From the NCBI GenBank assembly GCA_018806915.1, contig JAGKQI010000049.1, positions 1,922,001 through 1,986,000 on the forward strand: a stretch of 64,000 bases of DNA. The letters are read 5' to 3'. This DNA is from Phytophthora colocasiae. Its lineage: Eukaryota > Oomycota > Peronosporomycetes > Peronosporales > Peronosporaceae. A program made the position numbers and the translations under genes. This document shows, in pieces, positions 20,864 to 32,673 of the stretch (positions within the stretch are counted from its first letter, which is position 1; every line of letters starts with the position of its first letter). The notes beneath the pieces are model-generated. The model searched no databases, was not told the origin of the DNA, and worked only from the letters and a program-made list of their open reading frames with translations.

Positions 20864-21692
20864 CGTCGTCTCGACACTTGGCTTGAGGATTTGATACTGA
20901 AGGAGAGTCAGAGTCTGGGCCAGAGGCAGAGGAGCTTTTGTGATTGACGTCACTCAGTTTGTGACGACCAAAACACATTCGAGGACACAAAAGGAGGTTC
21001 TATGCCGCTGCATTTTGGCCACCACCGCCATGTGCTGCTGCATCTCACAGATACTTTACTTTCATCGCAGTGAACTCCGATGCTTTGTTGGAGCACTATT
21101 AACGTTTCATGCATCATGGCGGGCCTCGACGACACCGTGTGACTCGAGTGCTGAGCGGGAAATAGCCTCCAATGAGTTCAGAGTCAGTCAGTGAAATAGT
21201 CCACATCTGAGATGGCGGAATTGGCAGCTACAGGAAGTTTCTTCGTGCGTAGGATATCCGCATGAAAGTTTCTGCAACGGAAGAGTTGGTGTTGCTCCTT
21301 AGGTTGTTTGTTATAGCAGCAAACTGTAGTCGAAACAGTGTACTGAATGGGATCAGCTTCTTTACTACTTTAACTGTACAGCAGTAGAAGTGATTCAATG
21401 AGCACAGGAAGGTGCTTCGGAATTTCCAACTCCAAGGCGATCGCTATGTTTGGGAACGCTGAAAACTTGGAATGATGCTGCCTCTTGCTAAAGAACTATT
21501 ATACTACAAAGTACATGTAGTACTGTATGTTCGAGAACTCCAGCATGGAGCAGGAATGCTTGTTTGGCAAATAATACTTAAGTAAGCAATGCTTGCAAAA
21601 GCTAAGCAATCACGCGGATACGTATGATTGGTTAAAACTCGCGTCAATACAGTTCGATCTTCCTTCACCTCTTCAGTGAAGAAATAACCACG
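20864..21692. promoter_or_regulatory. Divergent promoter region, with a TGACGTCA palindrome
   Basis: About 830 bp between two divergent genes with no convincing ORF. TGACGTCA at 20945-20952 is a perfect CRE-type bZIP site, 82 bp upstream of the glycosyltransferase ATG; the same octamer occurs upstream of SDA1 (36651-36658). No perfect oomycete Inr was found here. Function of the sites is inference. Confidence 0.35.
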
Positions 21693-24600
21693 ATGTCAGC
21701 GAAGGCGGACACTGTACACCCTTACTACAAGCTACTGCCGTCGTACGTGACCCCCGAGAGCGTGCAAATCGAGCATGACGGATTTATTCGTCGTATCCAG
21801 GTAAAACCTTGCGAAACTGAGGAAAAAAAATACGAAGGAAGACTATTAACTTTGATGCTATGGCCATGTAGGAAACACTGGAATGTCTAGAACATTTGCG
21901 GGATGAGGGAGTGAAGGACAGTGCGCTCCAGAATCGCCACTTTCGAGATATTGACACTGTTTTCAACCTGAAGCACACCATGCCAGTGGATCTACACTTG
22001 CGATTGATCCGTGTGTTGGTGGAATTACTATGGACACGTGATGCTCGCTCCTTCGCCGATGTAGATATGGAGATTCGGGCAGTGAAAGCTTTACAGCTCT
22101 TGCTGCAGAAGTGGAAAAAGCATCACACTCGCGAAGAGGACGGCGACATTGTGATTGACTGGAGATCGGTGAAACGCGCGATCGATCGTGTGTGCTTCCG
22201 TGCATCTGGAACAATCCAGCAGGCCTCACAAGTCTACTTAGCAAAACTTGCCAATACGACGGTCAAGTGTGCGGAGATCGCTCGTTGTTTCTGGCGTGGA
22301 ACCGATCCGTCTGTGCCGTTTGTCGTGGAGCTATGGACAGAGTTTGGAGAAACAATCAAGGATGTGAAGAGTACCGAGTGCTTCCGTGCATTGGCATTTT
22401 TCTCGCTCTTCCTGTCTGTTCCGGTTGATGATTCCCAAACAGAGACGGCAGTTCTGAAATTACTTCCCGAGTGGATGTTAACGTGGTCGCTGATATCACG
22501 CTGCGGCGAATGGGATGGTCACTGGATGAAGATCATCTCTCGAGTTCATAAGCAATGCGTTAGTACGCCAATGCTGGGCAAGTACCTTCCGTTTGTGTTC
22601 GCGAAAGTCAATGACCTACTGGATCTGCCTTCAGACCTCGGTTCCCCTTTCAAAAAGCAGATGTGGCCTTCTGCGTTCTCTGTAATAAACGGCTCAAAGA
22701 GCTTCGACCGACATGCGATGCGAATGTGCGTGTATCTAATCCGTAACGCACCAGACGATGACCACGAGTGTTCTCCAACTCGATATCTTTTGGAAATTTT
22801 GAGCTTGATGCAGTCTTTCCTGCACCCGTCCAACGTAGCCAACGTTGGCAATTCGCTGGCTACATACGTCTATTATCTGAGTAATTCGCTGTGTAAACGA
22901 CTTGGTCGTGAGAAGAAGGATGCGGAGGGTCTGCGAATGGTTTCAATCTCTAAGATCGTGGACAAGCTTTTGGAAATTAGCTTGATGGGGATATACTCAA
23001 AGAACCGGGGTGTAGCGACCAAGTGTATGTTCGTCATGAAGAATTTGCTATCCATCGATCCTGCGCGCTGTTCCGCTCCGGTGATGGAAGAAATGATGAA
23101 AGCTCTCGACCCAATGGCAATGAGCCATTCCCACTTGGCAGCTACTGCAATTTCGTCGATGTCGATGGTTTTATATCAGTTGATGTGTGGACGGCACCCC
23201 CAAAGCACGGGTTTGTTTTTTGCAACTTACTTGGAGCCAATGCTGAAGTTGACACTCCCTGGAATTGATGCAAACGATGAAAAGAAGACGCTTTCGACAG
23301 TTCAGCTTTATTTCTATTTGCTGTCGTGGCTTCCCATAGTGAACGACCCGTCCAAGTCCAACTTCCTCACAACAAAACAAAGGGGCCAACTTTCGAATCA
23401 ATTGTTTGATGACATGGAAAACAGCATGTTTCCTGAAATGACAACAATTGACAGCCAACTTGATGAGAGAATGTGGGAAGTTGGGCCGCTGCTGGAGGAA
23501 TGGGCGCTTGCTTTGTTACATCGATGCTTTCAGTTTATTCAATCGCGCTCCAGTTCTCGTTTGTCTTCTACGGACAATGGCCTTGGAACGCACGGTGACG
23601 CATCTACACGAGATGGAAGTGAAGACGCGATTGTATTGCAAGTCTTGAATCTATTGGGCATATTGTACGCTCAACTGTCCCCGGGAATCTACACGCAGTG
23701 CTTGCGCAAGACTGTGACTTTTGTCTTAAACGCATTTTACCCCACACCTTTCGGAGGGAAGGTGATATCAACATTGGTATTCAATTGCGTGGAAGGAAAT
23801 CCGTCCGAGGCGATCGCACAGTTCATGCCTCTCGTTCTGGAGAAATTTCATGTTTCGAAGACTGGCATAGATGTTTCGAGCTTGTCGTCGAACGAAAAAG
23901 TTTGGTATTTGCGCATTCTCAACGGATTAGTGCGCATCAGCCCTCCAGACGACCCTATTTTACTGCGCTATCAGGCTGAGCTAGAAATTATTCTGGCACA
24001 TTTCCTGAACAACGAAGAAGAAAAGGAAATTTACGATGCTGCTGGTTCTGTTCTGTACCACTTGCTTGTCGGACTTCTGAACGTCTACACACACGATTTT
24101 CGGTCATTACCCGCTTTGGAGTGGACAGACGCAGTTTCCAATGAAAGTGGAGCATTTCAGTATTTGGGCGCTGGCATTTCGTGGGATAAGCTTTCGATCA
24201 GGTGGCACGAACCTAATGAGGCTGAGCTTTCGTTCGGATTCAAGCTTTTACAAGCCCACGTTGTCGGTGCCCTGGACAACTTAAAGAGTTTGGGCGATGT
24301 GAATGATTTGACTGTTCGTTCATGGACGCGTCTGCTGAATCAAGTACTTCAAGGTCTTCGCGGAGCTGCAAGCATTCTCGTTGACGACACTGTACCATCC
24401 GATGGCGCGCTTCTGGATGGTGCAAAACTGATGCTATCAAGGGCCCTGGGCAGTGACTCAGAGCTTTTCAAGAATTTCGTACTTTTAAAAGCCTCATTGA
24501 TGGAACGAATTCACAGTATTGTCGTATTTTGGAGAGAACACGGAAGTGGAAACGCGATGGAGAGTCAAGTATGGCGTCTGGTTCTTAAGATTACCCGCCA

Positions 24601-27445
24601 GCTTCTCATTTGGAGAGGAGATCATCTCGACAAATTCAGGATGAAAGAAGCTCAGGCCACATATGCCAAAATGAAGAATTTGGATGTCGCGTCACATGCT
24701 TACCGGAAAAGTCGGCGTACTCCAAAAGCTGAACAAGTGCCACTCCTTTCTCGCAACGATTTGGTCGAAACAGTTTTGTTTTTCTACGCCAAGCGGAAAG
24801 TTCAGCAACACTTTGCACTTGCCAATGCGATTTTACAACCAGGAAGTGATGAGGGAACTCGCCAACGCTACGAGGCGCTTTTAATTGAGGTGGAATTACT
24901 TCTCAAGAACCCTTATGAAGACGTCCGAAACAATGCCGCTGCTGTAATGAAAGAATGCTCGGTGCTGTACGCTAGATGGATATATTTTCGCCAGTCGAAG
25001 CACATTGAGGAGCTCGAAAATCTCGGTGATGTATCGGAGTTAAAAGAAGAGCAAGTTTTGGGGCTATTTCACATGCTTTCACTACCGCTTGCTCGCAGAA
25101 ATTTGTGGAAGAAACGTGACACCTTGCTCGGGCGCGTTCTTGTCGTGCTGCTGAAGGGTAATGAAGCAATCGTGAAACAAATCGAGAGTGAAGTGGACAA
25201 AGTGAAGGTTGAGTTGAAGCTGCAAACCTTCTTCCTAACGTTATTATCCAACTGGCGGTACATTCGTGGACAGAAACTGGATTCACCTCTTCTCGAACTC
25301 ATTGTAGCTGCGGAGCCATCGTCTACAGGGCATTGGAAGCTTCAGTTGATGCATTTGGTGACGCTGTATCCTTTCTTGCAAATGGAAGAGATGCCAATTT
25401 CGATGATTGTTTGGAGGATAGTGGTCCGACAATTAAGCAATGATGTACTCCCGGTGCGGCAGGTTGCGCTGGAGATTTTTAAACAACTTTTGAAGTTACT
25501 GAAGCACAGTAAGAATGAAGCCGAGGCTACCGACGTAAAAGCCGTGGATGAACTAGTCTACTCTGACTCTACGATGCTAGCGGTGCTGAATGCCATTAAC
25601 AGTAACCACAAAAGTTCCAACAAGTTCTCGGCGTCTGCAGATGGACAACACGCACATTCGGCTCCCAGCGACTGGTCATTCGGCGTGAATGAAGTGATCC
25701 GGTATATTTCTCACAACTCGCAATCGTTTCCGAAAGCATCGCCTCTGTCGTCGGTGCGCCTACTGAACCAATCAAGCAGCACATTCACAAATGTGAGTTT
25801 ATCCAACGTCAAATTGATTCAGAAGCTTGTACAAGGAAACCCGGTGGCTTTCTTTAAAACCTGTGCGACAAAGAAGCTGGAAGAGCTGACTGACAAGATT
25901 AGTGCTGATACTGCAGAAGAAGATCGACAGGCTGCGTTGAAAACGTTAGCGGACAGTATCACTGGACTCTTCCTCTCACTAGCCAAACTGGAACACGACG
26001 AAGATGCTGTTACAAACCAAATCGCAGTTGTCACCAGCCTACTGAAACGAGTTCTCCCTCATGTGAGTATCGTGCTGGTGGATCTGTGGGTAGAGGTGAT
26101 ATACCTGTCATCTCGCCCGTTTAAGTCTGCTGTTATGAAGATTCAGCGACTGAACCAATTGATGAACTACTTGCTCGATGAACTGGAGAACTCCTTCGCT
26201 CGAGCAACTGTCGAGGATTATGCACGTCAAGCGAAGTGGCTGGCATTAGTGGAAGCTTTTGGGATTCATTTGCTTGCTGCTGGAGCTTCTTCATCTGACC
26301 CAGCAGTTTATGGGCTGGCGTCCGAGTTCGGTAAACGTGTGCTGGAAGTGATTCGTGAACATGCGCTGGCTCACCAGTACAAGATCATTCGGGATCGAGC
26401 AGGCAAGATGTTATTTCTACTGAGTGCCTACACGCTTCCGCTACAGTTGGAGCTGAATGAATCTTCTCTCTTTCCAGCCGAAGCTGTGGCTGGAAGTGTC
26501 TCGACTGAGGATGCTGTCGACACTGGGGAGAATGCGGATAGTGGCACACAAGTACTCGCAAAAGAGACTGCTATGCAGTGGCTCTCATGTTGCGAAAAGC
26601 ATGGCGATGGACGTGACGTTGCTGCTGTGCTTGATACCTTACTCCCAGTAGCGCTTCTGGCACAAAGCCATCCCAAGGCGGAAGTGGCTGTTCAAGCAAA
26701 AAATGTCACGGAGGCCGTGTCATTGTCGTTGCGAATGTATGTTGTGCCGGAGGATTCTGCTGGTGAGATTGCGCTGACGCAGTTGCTAGGGCTGCTCAAA
26801 CGCTTGTCGACTTCTCGGACGTGGAAAACGCGCGGAGCCGTGCTACGCTTCACAATGACGTTCGCCTTCTACCATTGGATCTTCTTTTCCGGCGCTTTGA
26901 AGGAACAAGTGCACTCCTTCATCTGCTCATTTTTGACTGACGAACAGCGCGAGGTGCAGGCCATGGCGAAGTATGCTCTGCGTGGGCTGTTTCACAACGA
27001 ACAACATTCGGTTGTTGCGGCAATGAGCGTTCGCTTGACGGAGAGCGCTGGGCAGTCGCGAATGAAGTTCTCGAAGCTGCAACGTCGACACAAACGTCTA
27101 GAGACTGAAGGAGCCATTGCTGAAGAACTGAAGAAGGTCCAAGAGCGCTTGAAGATTCTCGAAGTGAAGATGATGGAGAGTGTCTTGAGTCTCAGCGCTA
27201 TCGTCCTGGCGTTTCCACACGATGTGCCAGACTTCGTACCTCCGATCTTCGAAGAGCTGGGCCATTTTCTCTACATGAAGAGGTCGTCCAACACCGTCTC
27301 GTTCCTGGAGAAGGAGGTGAAGGAAACGCTGCTCGACTTTAAACGCACACATCAGGACAATTGGCTGGAGACGAAGACCAAGTTTTCGCAGTCGCAACTT
27401 GAAGTGCTTGAAGATGTAGCCATCGCACCTTGCTACTTCAGTTAG
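21693..27445 (+). CDS. PSME4: Proteasome activator PA200/Blm10
   Basis: Exon 1 21693-21800 and exon 2 21872-27445 with a 71-nt intron (CAG|GTAAAA...ATGTAG). Together they encode 1,893 residues, close to human PSME4 (1,843). The protein is made of HEAT-like helical repeats throughout. The N-terminus (YYKLLPSYV, then ETLECLEHLRDEG) and the internal organisation are those of the PA200/Blm10 family, large single-chain activators that cap the 20S proteasome, often in the nucleus. It ends in TyrPheSer, which fits the C-terminal hydrophobic-aromatic-X tail by which these activators dock on the alpha ring, with Phe where Tyr is usual. The frame is intact over 5.5 kb, a good sign of sequence quality in this stretch. 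Confidence 0.92.
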
Positions 27446-27602
27446 GAGATTTTGATTGGCTAAAAATGAAAATTTTTGTTTCACTTGATCAATTTATGGT
27501 GTAACCAGTGGTTTACACGAGTCTCACATTGTGAAGGAGCGTAACCGAGGGTTACCCCGACGACCTTGAAGCTCGCGCGTATCAACACTACTCACGTCGA
27601 CG

Positions 27603-28412
27603 ATGGTGGGCAGTAAGCACAAGAACGGCATCATCTGCACGTTCCCGAATTGCAACAGGGCCATGCGCACGCAGAAGTTCAAGAAACACTTCATCCGTGC
27701 GCACCTGCAGGACGGCGAAGTTTACTCGGTGGAGCATCGGCGGCAGTATGAAGTGGCGAGAGAAGAGAACGCCCGCAGCTCCACAAAGCCTGAACCTGCT
27801 GCTACTGTTTTGGCAGTGCCAACGATGGAGGTGATGGCTACCGAACCGACAACAGTGGAGGAGACTGCAATCTCAACAGGTTCTAGTGTTGTCAATGAAC
27901 ATATGCAAGCAACTCAAGTGAGGCAGCAAGTTCTTATAGACCCTCAGCATTTGGAATCATCAGTTGCAACCACCGACAGGAACGTAGAGGGCGCCGTCTC
28001 TGGACTTAAGATCAACCATCTCACCGGCGCTACACCAATGACTGCCCAAAGTGACCACCCAAACAGCAATAAGCGGCCAGCATCGGCGATGGAGGCCACT
28101 ATTGATGCTGTCAATCCAACCAGCGTGTTGTTGATGCAGTTTATTGGACTGATGGACCAGCGATTCCAAGAGTTGGTGAGCAAGATGAGCGAGATGATTG
28201 ACGTGCAGAAGGACCTGATCGACACACTGCAGATCAACAACCCGAACGGGCAGGCGCCGGCGTCAGCATTCTCGCAGGCTGTCGAGGTGATGATGAAACG
28301 ACGCAAAACAGATTCAGGTCCTCGCAGTGACGAAAACAACGGTAATGGTAGCGCCGGTAGTGGTAATGCCGACACGAGCAGTGCGGACAACGACAATGGC
28401 TTTGCCTTGTAG
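27603..28412 (+). CDS. Zinc-finger-like nuclear protein, unknown role
   Basis: 269 residues, intronless. The N-terminus contains one Cys2His2-like finger (CTFPNCNRAMRTQKFKKHFIRAH: Cys-x4-Cys-x12-His-x4-His) followed by basic residues. The middle is low in complexity, with a helical segment (about residues 175-215, VLLMQFIGLMDQRFQELVSKMS) that may form a coiled coil or dimer interface. A basic KRRKTD cluster at about 232-237 could be a nuclear signal, and the tail is Asn/Gly/Ser-rich. This looks like a DNA-binding regulator, possibly derived from a transposase, but I do not recognise a named family. Transcribed in the same direction as PA200, 157 bp after its stop. Confidence 0.65.
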   Translation: MVGSKHKNGIICTFPNCNRAMRTQKFKKHFIRAHLQDGEVYSVEHRRQYEVAREENARSSTKPEPAATVLAVPTMEVMATEPTTVEETAISTGSSVVNEHMQATQVRQQVLIDPQHLESSVATTDRNVEGAVSGLKINHLTGATPMTAQSDHPNSNKRPASAMEATIDAVNPTSVLLMQFIGLMDQRFQELVSKMSEMIDVQKDLIDTLQINNPNGQAPASAFSQAVEVMMKRRKTDSGPRSDENNGNGSAGSGNADTSSADNDNGFAL

Positions 28413-28552
28413 CACGGACGGTTATACATGTATTCAAACTGCTTTTGCCAATTTATTACGTTTCCAATGTTGCCGATGTAGCCATTTCGGTGAACAGTAA
28501 ATGGTGTGCGCCACACCTCCATTGCTTCCAACCAATTTGTCAAAGAGCAAAA

Positions 28553-29206
28553 ATGAGCAGCGACCAAGCCGTGGAAGCGTTCGGCAGTGTGGAGCAGACG
28601 CTTGCAGCGGTTGAGGAGCACTTGGCTGTGTTCAAGGACACTTCGATGGAGGATTTTATGGCGCCACTTACTCCTCTAGAGCGGGCCAAGGTGCAAGTGT
28701 CGCTTGGTACGTTCACCAAGTCATTCGTTCATATTTTGATAACCAACTAACGTTCTTCTGTTAACCATTAGCATACACTATCAATGCGCTGCTCTTCGTG
28801 TTCTTAAAAACGCAGGGTGTTTCTGCTAAGGATATCCGTCAGACCCACGTCAAGCAGGAGCTGGTATGAACCTTTCAGACGTAATAGACGCTTGACACTA
28901 ACGTATGGGCACCGTGCTATTCTGGTGTACCAGGAGCGCGTAAAGGCCTTTATCAAGAAAATCAAGGACGCGGAAGAGCTGGCGAAGGGACCAAAGCTAG
29001 TGCTGGACAAGGACGCCTCTAAGCGCTTCATCCACAATGCACTCAGCTCTGACCAAGTCTACGTGGATGCAGTAAATGCCAAGAAGGAAGAACAGGATGT
29101 CAAAACTGCAAAACAGGAAGCCTCAAATACAAAGACTCAAGGAAAGGGCAAGCGAGTGGCCTCCAAGTCTTCCGGCAAGAAGAACAAGCGTCAGAGGAAA
29201 CATTAG
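28553..29206 (+). CDS. C1D: C1D / Rrp47 exosome cofactor (Sas10/C1D family)
   Basis: Exons 28553-28706, 28772-28863 and 28934-29206, GT-AG introns of 65 and 70 nt, giving 172 residues. The Sas10/Utp3/C1D domain covers the first about 110 residues: LTPLERAKVQVSLAYTINALLFVFLKTQG, then the conserved HVKQELERVKAFIKKIKDAEE and DKDASKRFIHNALSS. The lysine-rich tail (GKGKRVASKSSGKKNKRQRK) is typical and would bind RNA. In yeast and human the protein binds Rrp6 and helps the nuclear exosome process rRNA and snRNA. Three exons with all phases consistent make the model firm. It converges with PEX10, only 58 bp apart. Confidence 0.92.
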
Positions 29207-29264
29207 ACTATACAACCACTCTGCGAATCGATATTGCGTTGGTACATTTATTTCATGTCGCCAC

Positions 29265-30476
29265 TCATGCGTAGTTGTACACGCACTTGATTTGCTGAGG
29301 GTGAGTCTCCTGGCGGCACAGAGGACATTCAGTCTTGTTCTTCTGGCACCAGCCCACGATGCACTCCCAGCAGAACACGTGACCACAGGGGGTAGCAGCA
29401 GGAGATACACGCTCACCTAAGCAGAGAGCGCACTTTCGACGGGATTGTCGGCGGCCTCCAACCGACTGTTGCTGAGATGATCCAGAGCTCGTGCTTGCAA
29501 ACGAAAGCGACGTAGGCACCCTCTCCGAATGAGTAAACGGTGTTGCTGGAATACCAGCTGCAGCTCTGGCCTCTTGTTGTCGTAACTTTTTCTCTTGGTT
29601 AGAGTGTTCTCGTAGACGCTTGAGTTCAATCAACGCTGTAGCGAGCAAGCGCAGCGACATCAAGTATCCAAGCAGAGATAGATTCATACCAGGCATCAAG
29701 TCCTTCCGGACAAAGACGTACTGAATGTTGGCTATCCGCTTCGCCAAGTGTAAGTATCGCGCAAATACGTAGAAAGCTGCGAGATGCGCGTGAGCTCCCC
29801 ATTGTTGCACACAAGCCAGGCTAAATTCATAGGATGCCGGAAAAGCATCATTCTCAATCCATGCGCCAATTAACTTGACCCTCGACACCGCTTGATCCAG
29901 TAATTGAAGCAGCCTCTGGGGCTTCAACATTACCGTAGAAGGCTGTGCATCACCCCCAGAGCTCTCTGTTCTTCCTGCTGCAATAGCCGCCGCCTCCTGT
30001 CGAAGTCGAAGCTGCTGTTCCATACGTTCACGCGGAGTGCGCGTAAGCTGACTCAAGTTCTTCCAACCGCTTTGCGACCGCGCTACCAGATATCCTGGTA
30101 ATACAGAACAGAGGAGCCACAACGTGTGACGCCGAATTCGCACTGGCACAACGCGCCCAGATCCTGGCTTGGTAACGCGGATGATGTCGCAGAACTCCTC
30201 ACCAAGCGTCTGACCAGGCTGATCCACACCGATGGATACCGCTGCGTAGAGTAGAGAGGAGAGCGCAGCCAGCTCCGGCAGCAATTGCGACAACAGGTGA
30301 GCTCCACATCCGCGTTCCAGTACTTCGCGCAGCAGGTTCTTGAGCTCTCCCTCGTACACTGTGTCCTTGTTATCTGCAAGTAGAAGCTCTGCACAGGCGC
30401 CTGCTGCCGGGAACGCGTCTGTCATCGTGCTTAAATCTGAAAATGCTTCATCATCATGGTCGACCTTCTTGAACAT
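29265..30476 (-). CDS. PEX10: Peroxisomal RING E3 ligase PEX10
   Basis: 403 residues from the ATG at 30476 (an in-frame ATG at 30497 would add 7). The C-terminal RING finger is complete: CALCLGERVSPAATPCGHVFC, then WECIVGWCQKNKTECPLCR, giving the C3HC4 ligands. The upstream part has the Pex2/Pex10/Pex12 N-terminal domain with helical and hydrophobic segments (LSSLLYAAVSIG, TLWLLCSVLPGYLVA, LSLACVQQWG-like region, MNLSLLGYLMSLRLLATALIEL). PEX10 forms the peroxisomal ubiquitin-ligase complex with PEX2 and PEX12 that ubiquitinates the import receptor PEX5. No intron was needed. It starts 150 bp from the divergent SmB gene; an apparent longer frame through that gene is an artefact. Confidence 0.92.
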   Translation of the reverse strand: MFKKVDHDDEAFSDLSTMTDAFPAAGACAELLLADNKDTVYEGELKNLLREVLERGCGAHLLSQLLPELAALSSLLYAAVSIGVDQPGQTLGEEFCDIIRVTKPGSGRVVPVRIRRHTLWLLCSVLPGYLVARSQSGWKNLSQLTRTPRERMEQQLRLRQEAAAIAAGRTESSGGDAQPSTVMLKPQRLLQLLDQAVSRVKLIGAWIENDAFPASYEFSLACVQQWGAHAHLAAFYVFARYLHLAKRIANIQYVFVRKDLMPGMNLSLLGYLMSLRLLATALIELKRLREHSNQEKKLRQQEARAAAGIPATPFTHSERVPTSLSFASTSSGSSQQQSVGGRRQSRRKCALCLGERVSPAATPCGHVFCWECIVGWCQKNKTECPLCRQETHPQQIKCVYNYA

Positions 30477-30626
30477 ATTGAAACCTACATATAGCATAAA
30501 TGATGCTAAATAAAAGGTTTTTGGATCGGGTGGGGAGCGGCGCCAGTACGAAGGAAAAGGTCTTGCAGGTGCTCGCTCTCCGCTCTTCGTCTTGGTTGAG
30601 CGATCAACTGGAACCTCGAAGCCAAG

Positions 30627-31546
30627 ATGGTGATGACCAAGAGCAGCAAGATGCTCAACTACATCAACTACCGCATGAAGGTGACGCTGCAGGACTCGCG
30701 CGTACTTATCGGCTACTTCATGGCCTTTGACAAGCACATGAACTTGGTGCTGGGAGACTGCGAGGAGTTCCGAACGCTCAAGGCTAAAGTGAAGACTGCG
30801 GTGTCAGAGGAACGCACGGAAAAACGCCATTTGGGCCTTGTGTTACTGCGTGGTGAGAGCGTTGTGTCTCTCACTGTGGAGGGTCCGCCACTTGCTAAGG
30901 AGAACGAGACCGTCGGACCGAACGGCCCCGGTATGGCACGTGCAGCTGGACGTGGCATCCCTGCAGCGCCGATGGGTGCTCCTCCCATGGGACTTGTGGC
31001 GCCCATGCGCGGAATTGGAGGCCCGGCCCCTGGAATGATGCAACCAGGACAAGGTACGATCTCTTTTTTGAACTTTTGATATGATGACTGCTGCTTTTTA
31101 GTGGTGGCGGTGCAGTTGCTGGCTCCAAGTGATCACTCGAACAGATAAGTGATCGGGTGCACGGTTTCTCTCCGAACCCGGCTGAGCACGAATATAGGAA
31201 ACTACTGCCTACGATCTTAGTATGATGGAGCCAGCCCAGTCCCGACAACCACCACCAAAAAGCTCCAGCGCGGCTACTTACAGTAGATGCGAAACTAACT
31301 TTTTATTGTTGTGTGATTTTAGTGGCAGCAATGGCACAACCGCAAGCATATGGACGCGGCCGCGGAATTCCAGGACCTCCCGGTGGAATGATGCCTCCCC
31401 CTCGGCCGATGCCTGGCATGGGAATGCCTCCTCCAGGTATGGTCCCTCCCCCTGGTATGGGACCTCCGCCAGGAATGATGCCACCTCCAGGTATGCGTGG
31501 CCCCCCTGGCCCTCCTCCTGGAATGCGAGGTCCGCCCGGTCAGTAA
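30627..31546 (+). CDS. SNRPB: snRNP core protein SmB/B'
   Basis: Exons 30627-31053 and 31323-31546 with a 269-nt intron, long for this window; 216 residues. The Sm fold is at the N-terminus: [20 protein letters not shown], then [21 protein letters not shown] and [20 protein letters not shown] (Sm1 and Sm2 motifs). The C-terminus is Pro/Gly/Met-rich with PPPGM and RGPPG repeats like those of SmB, a site for proline-rich-ligand proteins. It is one of seven Sm proteins on U1, U2, U4 and U5 snRNAs. The intron falls before the repeat tail. Its tail runs head to head toward Yippee on the other strand. Confidence 0.93.
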
Positions 31547-31869
31547 GATGAAGACACATGTCTCTATCGTAGAGCCTCAATGAAGTGAAGAAGGGCGAGT
31601 GAAGCAGCTCCACGCTGAAGGAGGAAGATAAAGAGGTCCAACAGGCGTCTTTGCTGGCTCCGCAGAGAGAACAGAGGTATGACTGCCATATAAGTTATAG
31701 TATTGCTTTCTCGTGCAAGCTGGAAATCCCCGTGCATACTGGTAAGTTTTGCCTTGGCCTTGACCACGCATACTTGTTGTCATTTGCTACGCTACAGACA
31801 CACGAATCGGTTTAGCTATCACCTCTGAACTGCTCCAGATACCGGCACTTCATGATGACATGAACTTCA

Positions 31870-32581
31870 TTACAGGCGGTTCCAGGCTTGCTCTTCCGAG
31901 TCGTCCTGGACCACGGCCTGCTCCATAATAAATTTTCCTTCTTTGTACTTTTGGGAACTCTCCATAGCTTTAACCTAGCAGAAAGATACAACGGCGTTAC
32001 TAGGACGGTGAACACCATGAAAGAATCGACCAAAGCAACACATCGTACGTATTTCCAGCCCAAGACAAAGCCGCATTGACTGCACAGCACGTCAGCTATG
32101 GTGTGCATCCCAGTCATAAGATAGCGGTTGCGTGCTGGACCAACACGAATGTTGTACCTTAACAGCAAAAACAACATATACACTGGTTAAACGTGTAGTT
32201 TTGTATCAGAGAGCACCTCTTGGCTTACATGTTGTTCATCAGAAAAGCTTTGCCAGTTCGACCGAAGAACGTCTTCGAAACGACATCGTCGCGATCAGCC
32301 ACCACATTGCCGCAGTCGACACAGCGGAATGCGTGCATGCCCTCCATATCGCACAACTCACGTGAGAACCCAAAGGCTTTACTGACGCCACAGGCGATAC
32401 CTGAGCCGCGCCAGGTTTCTTCGGCTTGGCGCAACAGTTCTTCTTCCTCCTCCTCCTCATCTGCGTGTTCACCGTCACTGATGCTGGGAAGATCCGTTCG
32501 CGGTGCACGGCGCCACGCACTGCGGTTCTCCAGATACTCAACGTGCTTACAGCCGCTGCGAATCACTACGAGAGGAGGCAT
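31870..32581 (-). CDS. Yippee-family zinc-binding protein
   Basis: Exons (minus) 32581-32229, 32157-32049 and 31974-31870; GT-AG introns of about 71 and 74 nt; 188 residues. The Yippee domain occupies the last about 115 residues: FRCVDCGNVVADRDDVVSKTFFG, GKAFLMNNMYNIRVGP, MTGMHTIADVLCSQCGFVLGWKY and KAMESSQKYKEGKFIME. The two CxxC pairs that bind zinc are both present. An extra N-terminal part of about 75 residues is acidic (DEEEEEEELL). Yippee proteins are substrate receptors of CTLH-type ubiquitin ligases or have cell-cycle roles; which applies here is unknown. A longer frame upstream lacks an ATG, so I start at 32581. It lies 92 bp after the methyltransferase stop on the same strand. Confidence 0.85.
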
Positions 32582-32673
32582 CACTGCGGTCAATGGGGCA
32601 AAAGGTTGTTGTTTTTCTCTTCTATTATTCTCAGACAATACTGAGATCAAGTCTAGTCAAACTGTAGCCATTT

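Noticed and set aside
20864..20953. Thirty extra residues before the GT60-like protein
   Set aside because: The frame starts with GTG, and the ATG at 20863 directly opens a signal peptide.
30477..30737. N-terminal extension of PEX10 across the SmB start
   Set aside because: It reads antisense through the SmB coding sequence and promoter; SmB is certain, and PEX10 has an ATG at 30476 after which similarity begins.
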